Assembly (NCBI RefSeq): GCF_918741295.1
Contig: NZ_CAKKNB010000001.1
Span: 62,001 to 126,000 of the forward strand
From: Aquabacterium sp. CECT 9606
GTDB lineage: Bacteria; Pseudomonadota; Gammaproteobacteria; Burkholderiales; Burkholderiaceae_C
Reading direction: 5' to 3'
Length of the DNA stretch: 64,000 nt
Shown here: positions 18,593-27,711 of the stretch, piece after piece
Numbering within the stretch: the stretch's first letter is position 1
Layout: the number at the start of each line of letters is the position of its first letter
Notes under the pieces: model-generated
What the model was told of the DNA's origin: nothing
The model's input: only the letters and a program-made list of their open reading frames with translations
Database searches by the model: none
Position numbers and translations under genes: made by a program

Positions 18593-20059
18593 ATGAGTGA
18601 GCGAGCGGGCGTGGTGATCGTCGGCACGGGGTTTTCAGGCCTGTGCATGGCGATCCGATTGAAGCAGTCCGGCGTGGATGATTTTGTCATCCTGGAGCGG
18701 GCCGACGATGTGGGCGGTACTTGGCGTGATAACCACTACCCGGGCTGCGCCTGCGATGTGCAGTCGCACCTGTATTCTTATTCATTCGAACCCAATCCCG
18801 ATTGGTCACGGCAGTTCGCTCCCCAGCCCGAGATCTGGGCCTATCTGCGCCGTTGCGCCGAGAAGTACGGCATCTTGCCGCACATTCGCTACAACGCCAA
18901 TGTGGTGGCGTCGCGTTTTGACGAAGGTACCTCCACATGGGTGGTGTCCACCGAAGATGGCCGCCAGTTCAACGGCCAGGTGCTGGTCTCAGGGGCGGGC
19001 GCGCTGAGCAATCCTTTTGTCCCCAAAACCGAAGGCAGCGAAACCTTTGCGGGCGAGATGTTCCACTCGGCCAACTGGCGCCATGACGTGGACCTGCGCG
19101 GCAAGCGCGTGGCCGTGATCGGCTCGGGTGCCAGCGCCATCCAGTTCGTGCCTCAGATCGCGCCCAAGGTGGCCCGCCTGGATTACTTCCAGCGCACGGC
19201 GCCGTGGGTCATGCCCAAGCCCGACTGGAAACGCTCGGAGCTGGCCAAGCGCATCACGCGCCTGATCCCTTTCACGCAAAAGCTGCACCGCTGGTCCACC
19301 TACTGGATCCTGGAGGGCCGCGTGGTGGCCTTCGTGATCTCTCCCAAGATCCTGAAGGTGCTTGAGGTCTTGGGCCGGCGCCACATCAACAAGCACATCA
19401 AGGACCCCGCCAAGCGCAAAGCGCTCACACCCAACTTCAGCGCCGGTTGCAAGCGGGTGCTGGTGTCCAACGATTACTACCCGGCCTTGGCGCGCGACAA
19501 CGTCAAGATCGTCCCTGACCACATCCAGCGCATCACGCCCAAGGGCATCGTGACGGCCGATGGCGCCGAGCACCCCGCCGACGTGATCATCTGGGGCACG
19601 GGCTTCCGGGTGCAGGAGCTGGTGCCGCGTGGCGCCTACACCGGCCTGGGCGGGCGCGACCTGTCCGACGGCTGGGCCCGGCAGGGCGGGCCAGAGGCCT
19701 TCCTGGGCATGTCCGTGTCGGGCTTTCCCAACCTGTTCTTTCTGATGGGGCCCAACACTGGCCTGGGCCACAGCTCCATGGTCTACATGATCGAGTCGCA
19801 GGTGCAGTACGCACTCGATGCGATCCTGAAGATGCGCAAGCAAGGCATGTCCGTGGTGGACGTGCGCGCGGACGCGCAGCAAAAGTTCGTGGAGAACATG
19901 CAATCGCGCCTGAAGGGCACCGTGTGGGCCTCGGGCTGCAAGAGCTGGTATGTCAATGCCAGCGGCAAGAACACCACGCTGTGGCCAGGTTTCACCTTCC
20001 GCTATCGCCAGGCCACCAGCTCCTTCAAGCTGGCTGATTACGTTGTCAAAGCCAAATAA
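18593..20059 (+). CDS. Flavin-containing Baeyer-Villiger-type monooxygenase
   Basis: This 488-residue FAD/NADPH enzyme probably inserts oxygen next to a ketone to give an ester, or hydroxylates a related substrate. It has the FAD-binding Rossmann motif GTGFSG at about residue 12, the BVMO-type fingerprint FAGEMFHSANWRHD at about residue 150 (consensus FxGxxxHxxxW), and the NADPH Rossmann motif GSGASA at about residue 177. The frame is open to 18359, but the ATG at 18593 gives the canonical N-terminus just before the GxGxxG fold. SDR and hydrolase genes follow directly, an oxidation-ester cleavage order. It resembles the mycobacterial MymA-type enzymes. Confidence 0.92.
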   Translation: MSERAGVVIVGTGFSGLCMAIRLKQSGVDDFVILERADDVGGTWRDNHYPGCACDVQSHLYSYSFEPNPDWSRQFAPQPEIWAYLRRCAEKYGILPHIRYNANVVASRFDEGTSTWVVSTEDGRQFNGQVLVSGAGALSNPFVPKTEGSETFAGEMFHSANWRHDVDLRGKRVAVIGSGASAIQFVPQIAPKVARLDYFQRTAPWVMPKPDWKRSELAKRITRLIPFTQKLHRWSTYWILEGRVVAFVISPKILKVLEVLGRRHINKHIKDPAKRKALTPNFSAGCKRVLVSNDYYPALARDNVKIVPDHIQRITPKGIVTADGAEHPADVIIWGTGFRVQELVPRGAYTGLGGRDLSDGWARQGGPEAFLGMSVSGFPNLFFLMGPNTGLGHSSMVYMIESQVQYALDAILKMRKQGMSVVDVRADAQQKFVENMQSRLKGTVWASGCKSWYVNASGKNTTLWPGFTFRYRQATSSFKLADYVVKAK

Positions 20060-20066
20060 GAACCCC

Positions 20067-20903
20067 ATGAAGAACTTCAAGAACAAAGTCGCCGCCATCA
20101 CGGGCGCAGCCTCCGGCATGGGCCGCGAACTGGCCGTGGAGCTCGCCCAGCGCGGCTGCCACGTGGCCCTGTCCGATGTGAACGAGGCGGGCTTGGCCGA
20201 GACCGCCGCGCTGGCCAAAAAGCACGGCGTGAAGGTGTCCACCACCAAGCTGGACGTGTCGCAGCGCGAAGCCGTCAACGCCTGGGCCGACCAGGTGGCC
20301 ACCGAGTTTGGCCAGGTCAACCTGGTGTTCAACAACGCCGGTGTGGCCCTGGGCGCCACGCTCGACAAGGTCAAGCCTGCTGACTTTGAATGGATCATGG
20401 GCATCAACTTCTGGGGCGTGGTGTGGGGCACGCAGGCCTTCCTGCCGCACCTTAAAAAGGCGGGCGAGGGCCACATCGTCAACACCTCCAGCCTGTTCGG
20501 CCTGATGTCGCAACCCACCCAGGGCACCTACAACGCCAGCAAGTTCGCGGTGCGTGGTTTCACCGAATCGCTGCGCCAGGAGCTGGACGTGGAGAACTGC
20601 GGCGTGAGCGCCACCTGTGTTCACCCGGGGGGCATCCGCACCAACATCGCGATGGCGGCCAAGCTCGATCCATCGATGGCCAAGCCTGGCGCCGACCTGG
20701 AAGCCGCCCGCCGCCGCTTCGACAAGCTGCTCAATACCACCACGGCCAACAGCGCTGCGCGCAAGATGATCCGCGCGGTCGAGAAAAACCAGCGCCGCGT
20801 GCTGGTCGGCCCTGATGCCGTCTTCCTGGACAAGCTGGTGCGCCTGACGGGCTCGTGGTACCAGCCGCTGGTCACCTTCTTCTTCAAGAAGATGATGGGA
20901 TGA
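20067..20903 (+). CDS. Short-chain dehydrogenase/reductase (SDR)
   Basis: This 278-residue NAD(P)-dependent oxidoreductase has a classical SDR fold. It has the cofactor motif TGAASGMG near residue 13, the NNAG structural motif at about residue 89, the catalytic Ser in NTSSLFG (about 142) and YNASKFA carrying the catalytic Tyr and Lys (about 156-160). The ATG at 20067 follows the monooxygenase stop by 7 bp. Its stop overlaps the next ATG (ATGA). Within the operon it probably interconverts the alcohol and ketone that feed the monooxygenase; the substrate is not known. Confidence 0.93.
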   Translation: MKNFKNKVAAITGAASGMGRELAVELAQRGCHVALSDVNEAGLAETAALAKKHGVKVSTTKLDVSQREAVNAWADQVATEFGQVNLVFNNAGVALGATLDKVKPADFEWIMGINFWGVVWGTQAFLPHLKKAGEGHIVNTSSLFGLMSQPTQGTYNASKFAVRGFTESLRQELDVENCGVSATCVHPGGIRTNIAMAAKLDPSMAKPGADLEAARRRFDKLLNTTTANSAARKMIRAVEKNQRRVLVGPDAVFLDKLVRLTGSWYQPLVTFFFKKMMG

Positions 20904-21877
20904 GCATGACGACCTCCGAAGTTCTGTCCACTCCTGGCGAAGCCGTCATCCGCCGTTACCCGCCGCTGCCGGGCGCGCTTGAAACCGTGACGGCCGGGCT
21001 GATGCGCTTCAGCCTGCGGGCCTTTTTCAAATCCATCATGAAGCCACCGCTGCCGCCGCAGTTGCAGCGTGGTGTGCTGCACATGCTGTCGGTGGTGATG
21101 CCGGGCGCGGGTGGTGTCACGGTCGAGAAGACCAGGTTGGGCAACATGGCGGCCGAGCGCATCACGCCCAAGGGCGGCGCCAAGCCCCAGCACGCGATCC
21201 TGTACCTGCACGGCGGCGCCTTCGTGGCCGGCAGCCCGCGCAGCCACCGCAGCATCACCACCCGCCTGGCCAAGTTCGCCAACGCACAGGTGCTGGCCAT
21301 CCATTACCGCCGCGTGCCCGAAGCGCCTTTCCCGGCGCAGATCGATGATTCGGTGGCCGGCTACAAGCAGTTGCTGAAAGACGGCTTCAAGCCCGAGAAC
21401 ATCGCGGTGGCTGGCGATTCGGCCGGCGGCACGCTGACCTTGCTGGTGACCAAGGCCCTGGAGCTGGAAGGCATTGAAGGCCCCAAGTGCCTGGTGATGA
21501 TGTCACCGGCGTTCGACCCCAAGCTCGACAGCCAGAGCGTCAAGAAGTACCGCAAGCTGGACCCGATGATCAACATCGAGTGGGGCCACCAGGGCTTCAC
21601 CTGGTACCGCCCGCAGCATGATCACCCGCTGGCCTTCCCCAAACGCCAGAACCTGGCCACCTTGCCGCCCACGCTGGTGCAGGTGGGCGAGATCGAAGTG
21701 TTGCACGATGATTCGGTCTGGCTGGCCCATGCCGCCAAGCGCTTTGACCGCGAGGTCGAGCTGGAGATCTACGAGGGCCGCTGGCACGTGTTCCAGATCC
21801 ACGCGGGCATCATGCCGAGCGCCACCCTGGCTTTGCAGCGCCAGGCGGCGTTCATGAAGAAGCAGTGGGCTTCTTGA
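20900..21877 (+). CDS. Alpha/beta hydrolase, HSL/LipR-like
   Basis: This 325-residue esterase belongs to the hormone-sensitive-lipase group. It has the oxyanion-hole motif HGGAF at about residue 103 and the nucleophile elbow GDSAGG at about residue 172, with the Asp and His of the triad near residues 272 and 302 (GEIEVLHDD and GRWHVFQIH). The start overlaps the SDR stop as ATGA, showing translational coupling. In context it would cleave the ester made by the monooxygenase. It is the last gene of the rightward unit and meets the leftward acyl-CoA ligase gene. Confidence 0.93.
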   Translation: MSMTTSEVLSTPGEAVIRRYPPLPGALETVTAGLMRFSLRAFFKSIMKPPLPPQLQRGVLHMLSVVMPGAGGVTVEKTRLGNMAAERITPKGGAKPQHAILYLHGGAFVAGSPRSHRSITTRLAKFANAQVLAIHYRRVPEAPFPAQIDDSVAGYKQLLKDGFKPENIAVAGDSAGGTLTLLVTKALELEGIEGPKCLVMMSPAFDPKLDSQSVKKYRKLDPMINIEWGHQGFTWYRPQHDHPLAFPKRQNLATLPPTLVQVGEIEVLHDDSVWLAHAAKRFDREVELEIYEGRWHVFQIHAGIMPSATLALQRQAAFMKKQWAS

Positions 21878-21899
21878 GGGGCTGAATGAAGCCGCTGGC

Positions 21900-23630
21900 T
21901 CAGGCGGCCTTCTGGTCCTTGCGGCGCAGGGCCATGTCGCGGATGGCTTCGTCGCGCAGGTCTTTGCGCAGGATCTTGCCCACGTTGGTCATGGGCAGGT
22001 CTTCGCGGAACTCGACGTACTTGGGACGCTTGTAGCCGGTCAGCTGTTCCTTGCAATAGTCGGCCACCATCTTCTCGGTCAGGCTGTAGTCCTTGCGCAC
22101 CACGAACAGCATCACGGCCTCGCCAGCGCGCTCGTCGGGCACGCCCACCACGGCGCACTCGGTCACGCCGGGGTGCAGGTTCACCACCTGCTCGATCTCG
22201 TTGGGGTACACGTTGAAGCCCGACACCAGGATCATGTCCTTCTTGCGGTCCACGATCTTGATCTGGCCGGTTTCGTCGAACACGCCAATGTCGCCGGTGC
22301 GGAAGAAGCCATCGGTGGTCATGACCTTGGCGGTCTCGTCAGGGCGTCTCCAGTAGCCTGACATCACTTGCGGGCCGCGCACGCAGATCTCGCCGGGCTC
22401 GCCAGTGGGCTGCACCTGGCCATCGTCGTTCAACAGCACGATCTCGGTGGAGGGCAGGGGATAGCCGATGGCGGCGTTGTAGGCCTTGTGGTCCAGCTTG
22501 TTGATGGTGAGCACCGGGGCCGTCTCGGACAGGCCATAGCCCTCCACGATGGGCACGCCAGTGATGCGCTGCCACTCTTCGGCGGTGGAGCGTTGCACGG
22601 CCATGCCGCCGCCGATGCACATGCGCAGGCGCGAGAAATCAACCGTGGCGAAATCGGGCTCTTCCACCAAGGCGTTGTACAAGGTGTTGACGGCCGGGAA
22701 CTGCGTGAACTTGTACTTCTTCAGCGTCTTGATCAGGCCGGGCAGGTCGCGCGCGTTGTCGATCAGCACGTTCATGGTGCCCATGCGCACGCTCAGGAAG
22801 AAGCATACCGTGAGCGCGAAGATGTGGTACAGCGGCAGGGCCACCACGTTGATCAACGGGCCGTCGATCTTGTCGAGCTCAGGCTTGAGCCAGGCCTCGC
22901 ACTGCAGGATGTTGGCCGTGACATTGCGGTGCGACAGCGTGGCTCCCTTGGACACGCCGGTGGTGCCGCCCGTGTATTGCAGGAAGGCCGGGTCGGAGCC
23001 CTTGATGGCGGGGCGCACATATTTGCCCGCACGGCCCTTGGCCAGGGCAACCTTGAGGGTGGTCTGCTTGCAGCGCTCGTTGTCGGGCAGGCTGAAGGCC
23101 ACCACATTTTTCTCAAGGTGGCGGGCATTGAAGGTGACCAGCGGCCCCTTGATGGCGCCAAAGACATCGCCCATGGCGCTCAGCACGATGTGCTTGAGGG
23201 GCGTGCGCTCGACCACATCCTGCAAGGTCACGGCAAAGTTCTCGAGCACGATGATGACCTCGGCGTCGGAGTCCTTCAATTGGTGTTCCAGCTCGCGTGG
23301 CGTGTACATCGGGTTGACATTGACGACCACGAAGCCCGCGCGCAACACACCCGCAATGGCCACGGTGTACTGCGGCACGTTGGGCATCATGATGGCCACG
23401 CGGGCGCCCTTGGCCAGGTTCAGCGATTGCAGCCAGGTGGCCAGGGCCTTGGATTGGGCGTCGATCTCGGCAAAGGTCCAGCGCGAATCCCTGAACGCGG
23501 CCATGTCGCGCTTGGCGTGCGTCTTGAAGGCCGCTTCAAGCAGGTCAACCAGCGAGGCGTACTCGTCGGGATTGACCGTCGCGGGCACGCCAGAGCCGTA
23601 TTGGCTCAACCAAGGTTTGGCAATCGACAT
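21900..23630 (-). CDS. Long-chain fatty acid-CoA ligase (FadD-type)
   Basis: This 576-residue adenylate-forming enzyme activates carboxylic acids with ATP and CoA. The AMP-binding signature YTGGTTGVSKGATLSH lies at about residue 218. The later motifs are GYGLSETAP at about 347, the hinge region RTGDIGVFDETGQIKIVDRKKDM at about 440-465, and a C-terminal catalytic Lys region GKILRKDLRD near residue 560. The enzyme is convergent with the monooxygenase operon, and products of that operon could be its substrates. FadD13 plays this role in the mycobacterial mymA locus; the analogy is an inference. The start ATG gives a normal N-terminus (MSIAKPWLSQYGSGVP). Confidence 0.92.
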   Translation of the reverse strand: MSIAKPWLSQYGSGVPATVNPDEYASLVDLLEAAFKTHAKRDMAAFRDSRWTFAEIDAQSKALATWLQSLNLAKGARVAIMMPNVPQYTVAIAGVLRAGFVVVNVNPMYTPRELEHQLKDSDAEVIIVLENFAVTLQDVVERTPLKHIVLSAMGDVFGAIKGPLVTFNARHLEKNVVAFSLPDNERCKQTTLKVALAKGRAGKYVRPAIKGSDPAFLQYTGGTTGVSKGATLSHRNVTANILQCEAWLKPELDKIDGPLINVVALPLYHIFALTVCFFLSVRMGTMNVLIDNARDLPGLIKTLKKYKFTQFPAVNTLYNALVEEPDFATVDFSRLRMCIGGGMAVQRSTAEEWQRITGVPIVEGYGLSETAPVLTINKLDHKAYNAAIGYPLPSTEIVLLNDDGQVQPTGEPGEICVRGPQVMSGYWRRPDETAKVMTTDGFFRTGDIGVFDETGQIKIVDRKKDMILVSGFNVYPNEIEQVVNLHPGVTECAVVGVPDERAGEAVMLFVVRKDYSLTEKMVADYCKEQLTGYKRPKYVEFREDLPMTNVGKILRKDLRDEAIRDMALRRKDQKAA

Positions 23631-23753
23631 GAATTTGTCCTGTGGAAAAAAACCGGGGGTCTATCTGAAAACAACTGCTGTCATTTTGCAATAGATCCGG
23701 ATTCTTGCCATCCCTCAGTCGAGGGCGGGGTTCCCGCCAAGCCACCCCCCATG

Positions 23754-23780
23754 AAAAAAGGCCCTCTTGCGAGGGCCTTT
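23754..23780 (-). terminator. Intrinsic terminator downstream of acyl-CoA dehydrogenase
   Basis: Read on the minus strand, the 7-bp stem GGCCCTC/GAGGGCC with a GCAA loop is followed by TTTTTT. It lies 23 bp after the acyl-CoA dehydrogenase stop, so it ends that transcript and isolates it from the downstream fadD-type gene. Confidence 0.85.
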
Positions 23781-23802
23781 GAGAGCGACATCTGTGCGTC
23801 GA

Positions 23803-25626
23803 TCACTGGAACGTGAAGTGCTCCGCGTCCATCGCCATGATGGCGCTGGTGGGCGCCAGGGCGCTCTTCTTGTGGCCATCGGCACGGGGCAGCAGGCGCT
23901 CGAAGTAGAACTCGGCGGTCTGGATCTTGGCCTTGTAGAAGTCGGCGGGCTCTTTGCCCTTGCCGCTGGCCAGCAGCTCGCTGGCCTTTTGGGCCTGCAG
24001 CAACCAGAAGTGGGCCATCATCAGGTAACCCGAGTACATCAGGAAGTCAACGCTGGCCGAGCTGACCAGGTCGCGGTCCTTGGCGGCGCGCAGCATGATG
24101 CGCGTCGTCAGCACGTTCCACTGGATGGCTCGGCTGGCCAACTGGCGGGCCATCTTGCCCAGGGCGCCGCCCGACAGCAGGTTGGGCTTGGCCAGGTTCA
24201 GCATGTCGCCAGTGAACTCGCGCACGCACTTGCCCTTGGTGGTCAGCAACACCTTGCGGCCCAGCAGGTCGAGTGCCTGGATGCCGGTCGTGCCTTCGTA
24301 CAAGGTGGAGATGCGCGCGTCGCGGGCGATCTGCTCCATGCCGTGTTCCTTGATGTAGCCGTGGCCACCAAACACTTGCATGCCCAGGTTGGCTGCTTCC
24401 AGGCCCATCTCGGTCAGGAAGCCCTTCAGGATGGGGGTGTAGAAACCCAGCTTGTCGTCGAACTCTTCGTACTTGGCCTTGTTGCCTTCCAGCACGCCGT
24501 TGACCATGTTGTCGGCCAGCTTGGCTGCGTGGTAAATCATGGCGCGGCCGCCTTCGGCCACGCACTTCTGGATCAACAGCATGCGGCGCACGTCAGCGTG
24601 CCAGATCAGGGCGTCGGCGGTGTGCTCGGCGTCCTTCTTGCCCGACAAGGCGCGCATCGAGCGGCGCTCCTTGGCGTAGGGCAAAGAGCCTTGGTACGAC
24701 AGCTCGGCATGGGCCACGCCTTGCACGGCGGTGCCGATGCGGGCGGTGTTCATGAAGGTGAACATGGCTTCCAGGCCCTTGTTGGGCTCGGCGATCATGT
24801 AACCCACGGCGCCGTCGAAGTTCAGCACGGCGGTGGCCGATGCGCGGATGCCCATCTTGTGCTCGATCGAGCCGCAGACCACGGGGTTGCGCTCACCCAC
24901 CGAGCCATCGGCGTTCACCAGGAACTTGGGCACGATGAACAGCGAGATGCCGCGGGTGCCCTTGGGCGCGTCGGGCAGGCGGGCCAGCACGATGTGGATG
25001 ATGTTGTCGGCCAGATCGTGTTCGCCAGCCGAGATGAAGATCTTGGTGCCGGTGAGCTTGTAGGTGCCGTCGCCCACGGGCTCGGCCTTGGTCTTGACTT
25101 GGCCCAGGTCGGTGCCGCACTGGGGTTCGGTCAGGCACATGGTGCCGGTCCACTCGCCGGACACCAGCGGGGGCATGTACAGGTCTTTTTGCGCTTCGGT
25201 GCCGTATTGCATGATGGTGTTCATGCAACCCAAGCTCAGGCCGGGGTACATGGTGAACGACCAGTTGGCCGTGCCCATCATTTCAGCCTTGAGCAGGTTC
25301 AGCGACATGGGCAGACCTTGGCCGCCGTGCTTCACTTCATGCGACAGGCCTTGCCAGCCGCCAGCCACGTACTCTTTGTAGGCTTCCTTGAAGCCTTTGG
25401 GCGTGGTGACGTTGCCGTTTTCAAAATGGCAGCCTTCCTGGTCGCCCGACAGGTTCAGGGGGGCCAACACCTCTTCACAGAAGGTGGCCGCACCTTCCAG
25501 AATGGCCTCGACCATGTCTGGCGTGGCTTCGCCGCCGTTGGACAGGCTGGCGTAGTGGCTGGTGTAGTCGAACACGTCGTTCAACAGGAAGCGCATGTCG
25601 CGCAAGGGCGCCTTGTACTGCGGCAT
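23803..25626 (-). CDS. Acyl-CoA dehydrogenase (DmdC/FadE-like, 607 aa)
   Basis: This FAD-dependent enzyme introduces the alpha,beta double bond in acyl-CoA thioesters. The N-terminus (MPQYKAPLRDMRFLLNDVF) and the 607-residue length fit the subgroup that includes 3-methylmercaptopropionyl-CoA dehydrogenase DmdC and broad-range FadE enzymes. The family signature MCLTEPQCGTDLG is at about residue 162, and the catalytic Glu region YEGTTGIQALDLLGRK is near residue 445. A C-terminal extra domain (about 480-600) is present. It is a single-gene unit with its own terminator and with TetR-like boxes upstream. The substrate cannot be fixed from sequence. Confidence 0.93.
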   Translation of the reverse strand: MPQYKAPLRDMRFLLNDVFDYTSHYASLSNGGEATPDMVEAILEGAATFCEEVLAPLNLSGDQEGCHFENGNVTTPKGFKEAYKEYVAGGWQGLSHEVKHGGQGLPMSLNLLKAEMMGTANWSFTMYPGLSLGCMNTIMQYGTEAQKDLYMPPLVSGEWTGTMCLTEPQCGTDLGQVKTKAEPVGDGTYKLTGTKIFISAGEHDLADNIIHIVLARLPDAPKGTRGISLFIVPKFLVNADGSVGERNPVVCGSIEHKMGIRASATAVLNFDGAVGYMIAEPNKGLEAMFTFMNTARIGTAVQGVAHAELSYQGSLPYAKERRSMRALSGKKDAEHTADALIWHADVRRMLLIQKCVAEGGRAMIYHAAKLADNMVNGVLEGNKAKYEEFDDKLGFYTPILKGFLTEMGLEAANLGMQVFGGHGYIKEHGMEQIARDARISTLYEGTTGIQALDLLGRKVLLTTKGKCVREFTGDMLNLAKPNLLSGGALGKMARQLASRAIQWNVLTTRIMLRAAKDRDLVSSASVDFLMYSGYLMMAHFWLLQAQKASELLASGKGKEPADFYKAKIQTAEFYFERLLPRADGHKKSALAPTSAIMAMDAEHFTFQ

Positions 25627-25691
25627 AGGGTGTCACCTCTTTGAAAGCCGCGTGAACAGCGGCCGGGCCATGGAAACAATCTGGATTTTCG

Positions 25692-25718
25692 AACGACCGT
25701 GCTTTTCAAACGATCGTT
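25692..25718. promoter_or_regulatory. Putative TetR-type operator pair upstream of acyl-CoA dehydrogenase
   Basis: Two copies of AACGAYCGT occur 17 bp apart, at 25692-25700 and 25709-25717; the second extends to the perfect palindrome AACGATCGTT. They lie 66-92 bp upstream of the leftward acyl-CoA dehydrogenase start. A further AACGATCG is at 25871-25878, before the rightward gene. Such boxes resemble TetR-family operators of fatty-acid regulons; the cognate regulator is not identified. Confidence 0.45.
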
Positions 25719-25916
25719 CGAATTGAGGTCGCATTTATACCGCAGAGTGAGGCGTTCGGGGGGATGTTCTGCAAGCCAAGGGGCCAAATTGCCGATCTTC
25801 GGGCCCATTTTCGCCCCCTGAAAGGGGGGTGACGCGGAGTTACCCTGGGGGGCTTGAACGGCTTGCATGCAACGATCGAGTCTGTGAAGTAGATCCTGAT
25901 CGAGGAAGTGGCAGTC

Positions 25917-26630
25917 ATGTTGGTGATCAAAAAGCAGCGTTCAAAAACCGCCTGGGTGGTCGGTGGCGCAGTGGTGGCGGCCATGCTCGCAGGCGCGTAT
26001 TACGCCAGCCAGACCTATTCGCCCAAGGCCCCGCCCACCCCCGCGCACGTGGAGGCTTACGCCAAGATGCTGGACAACGAGCCGCCAGCCGCCGCGCCCT
26101 CCTCATCGGGCAGCCACGAGATCGAGCGACCCGCCGACATCGACCCCAAGCAGTGGCAGCAATTGGTGGACTCTTTGCGCAACCACCCTCAGCGCGACCA
26201 GGAGCTCAAGCGCCTGGTGGGCTACCTGCGCTTCAAACGGGACATGGACAAGTGGAACGAGTTGAAGGACCAGCCCAATGCGCTGGAGCGTGCCCAGGTG
26301 GGCCAACGCATCCTGGACGCCTTGCCCGTGCGCTTTGCCAACCAGGAAGTCACCGGGCCTGAGGCTTTGATGCTGCAGTCGGCCATCTATGCCGACATGA
26401 TCCCCGACGCGGCCCAGCGCAAGCCCATGGAAGAGGCCGCCCGCCAGGCCCTGCTGCGCGCTTTGGAGCCCGACGCGGCCATGGATGCCAAGCTCAAGGC
26501 CGAAGACGCCCAGACCGCCGAGTACAAGGCACGTGAAGCGGTGATCATGAAGCGCTTCAAGGATCAGTTGATTGACCAGGGGCAGATGGAGAAAGAGCTG
26601 GATGCGGCACGGGTGGCGGCTTACAAATAA
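25917..26630 (+). CDS. Membrane-anchored periplasmic protein, unknown function
   Basis: This 237-residue protein has a short basic N-terminus and one membrane span (about residues 10-30). A Pro/Ala-rich linker follows, then a long charged, mostly helical domain that would lie in the periplasm. The pattern PADIDPKQWQQLVDSLRNHPQRDQ vaguely recalls lipase/phospholipase accessory or chaperone proteins of Gram-negative bacteria, but no lipase gene is adjacent and this is low confidence. ATG at 25917 is preferred to the GTG at 25908 because GAGGAA lies 10 bp before it. It is divergent from the acyl-CoA dehydrogenase gene. Confidence 0.75.
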   Translation: MLVIKKQRSKTAWVVGGAVVAAMLAGAYYASQTYSPKAPPTPAHVEAYAKMLDNEPPAAAPSSSGSHEIERPADIDPKQWQQLVDSLRNHPQRDQELKRLVGYLRFKRDMDKWNELKDQPNALERAQVGQRILDALPVRFANQEVTGPEALMLQSAIYADMIPDAAQRKPMEEAARQALLRALEPDAAMDAKLKAEDAQTAEYKAREAVIMKRFKDQLIDQGQMEKELDAARVAAYK

Positions 26631-26666
26631 GTAAGATGCCCCCTTACTTAAAGAGGAGGCAGCACC

Positions 26667-27053
26667 ATGGCACACGGCGTGGCCCGCATCGGGCGCGATC
26701 ACTACAGCACGCGGATTGAGGTTGGAGGCCATGCTTTGGTTTCCGACGAGCCCCAGGCCTTGGGTGGCGCCAACGCAGGCCCCGCGCCTTACGACCTTTT
26801 ATTGGCCAGCCTGGGCGCCTGCACGGCCATCACCTTGCGCATGTACGCCGACCGCAAGGCTTGGCCGCTGGAGCGCGTGGAGGTGGGTTTGCATTTCTCG
26901 CGCGGCGAGGATGGCGCAGCGAAGATCGACCGCACGCTCACCATCGTGGGCCTGGACGACGAACAGCGAGCCAGGCTGCTCGACATCGCCGAGCGCACGC
27001 CCGTCACCTTGACGCTCAAGGGCGGCGTGCCCATCCACACCAAGCTGGCGTGA
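26667..27053 (+). CDS. OsmC family protein
   Basis: This 128-residue cytoplasmic protein has the OsmC/Ohr fold. The signature region GPAPYDLLLASLGACTAITLRMYA holds one conserved cysteine, in GAC. The second redox cysteine of true Ohr/OsmC peroxidases is not present at the expected later position, where the sequence reads RTPVTLTL. It therefore fits the YhfA-like single-cysteine subgroup whose function is unclear. A strong ribosome-binding site (GAGGAGG) lies 9 bp before the ATG. The AhpD-like gene follows in the same direction, which hints at an oxidative-stress context. Confidence 0.9.
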   Translation: MAHGVARIGRDHYSTRIEVGGHALVSDEPQALGGANAGPAPYDLLLASLGACTAITLRMYADRKAWPLERVEVGLHFSRGEDGAAKIDRTLTIVGLDDEQRARLLDIAERTPVTLTLKGGVPIHTKLA

Positions 27054-27156
27054 GGGTGTGGGTTGGGACGAATGGGTATGAATCCTGTACGGAATGAGTC
27101 CACGGGTTCATGAGGCGCCGGGACACTGAGGCTCCATTCACCCACAAGGAAGCACC

Positions 27157-27711
27157 ATGTCCCGCGTCACCCTCCTCCAGGCCACCCAAGCCCCCGCCGC
27201 CAGCCAAGCCATTCTTGGCCAGATTCAGCAGGCCTTTGGCGCCACACCCAACATGTTCAAGGCCGTGGCCAACTCGCCCGTGGCTTTGCAAAGCATGTGG
27301 GCTGCCTTTGGCGCCTTGAGCAAAGGCAGCCTCGGTTCCACCCTGGGCGAGCAGATCGCCGTGACCATCGCCAACCGCAACCAATGCGAATACTGCCTGG
27401 CGGCCCACACGGCGCTGGGCCAGAAGGCCGGCGTGTCGGCGGCAGAGATGGCCGCCGCACAGCTCGGCCAGTCCACCGACCCGCGCACCGCCGCTGCCTT
27501 GCGCTTTGCGCTGAAAGTGGTCAGCCAGCGTGGCCAGATCACCGATGGCGATGTGGCCAGCTTGCACGAAGTGGGCTTTGGCGACGAGCAGGTGGTGGAG
27601 ATCCTGGCGCATGTGGCCTTGAACCTCTTCACCAATTACATCAACGTGGCTTTGAACGTGCCCGTCGACTTTCCCAAGGTGGCCCTGCACGATGGCAACT
27701 CAGCCCATTGA
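27157..27711 (+). CDS. Carboxymuconolactone decarboxylase / AhpD-like protein
   Basis: This 184-residue protein belongs to the AhpD/CMD family of small helical alkylhydroperoxidases. The redox motif NRNQCEYCLAAHTALG holds the CxxC pair and the downstream His of the AhpD proton-relay system (about residues 70-80), so disulfide reductase or peroxidase activity is plausible. It starts 103 bp after osmC. Its 3' end overlaps the AraC-family gene by 20 bp, indicating one transcript. Confidence 0.9.
   Translation: MSRVTLLQATQAPAASQAILGQIQQAFGATPNMFKAVANSPVALQSMWAAFGALSKGSLGSTLGEQIAVTIANRNQCEYCLAAHTALGQKAGVSAAEMAAAQLGQSTDPRTAAALRFALKVVSQRGQITDGDVASLHEVGFGDEQVVEILAHVALNLFTNYINVALNVPVDFPKVALHDGNSAH

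Noticed and set aside
23767-25644. 625-residue plus-strand frame over the acyl-CoA dehydrogenase gene
   Set aside because: Antisense shadow with no recognisable domain; the minus-strand gene has the family signatures and its own terminator.
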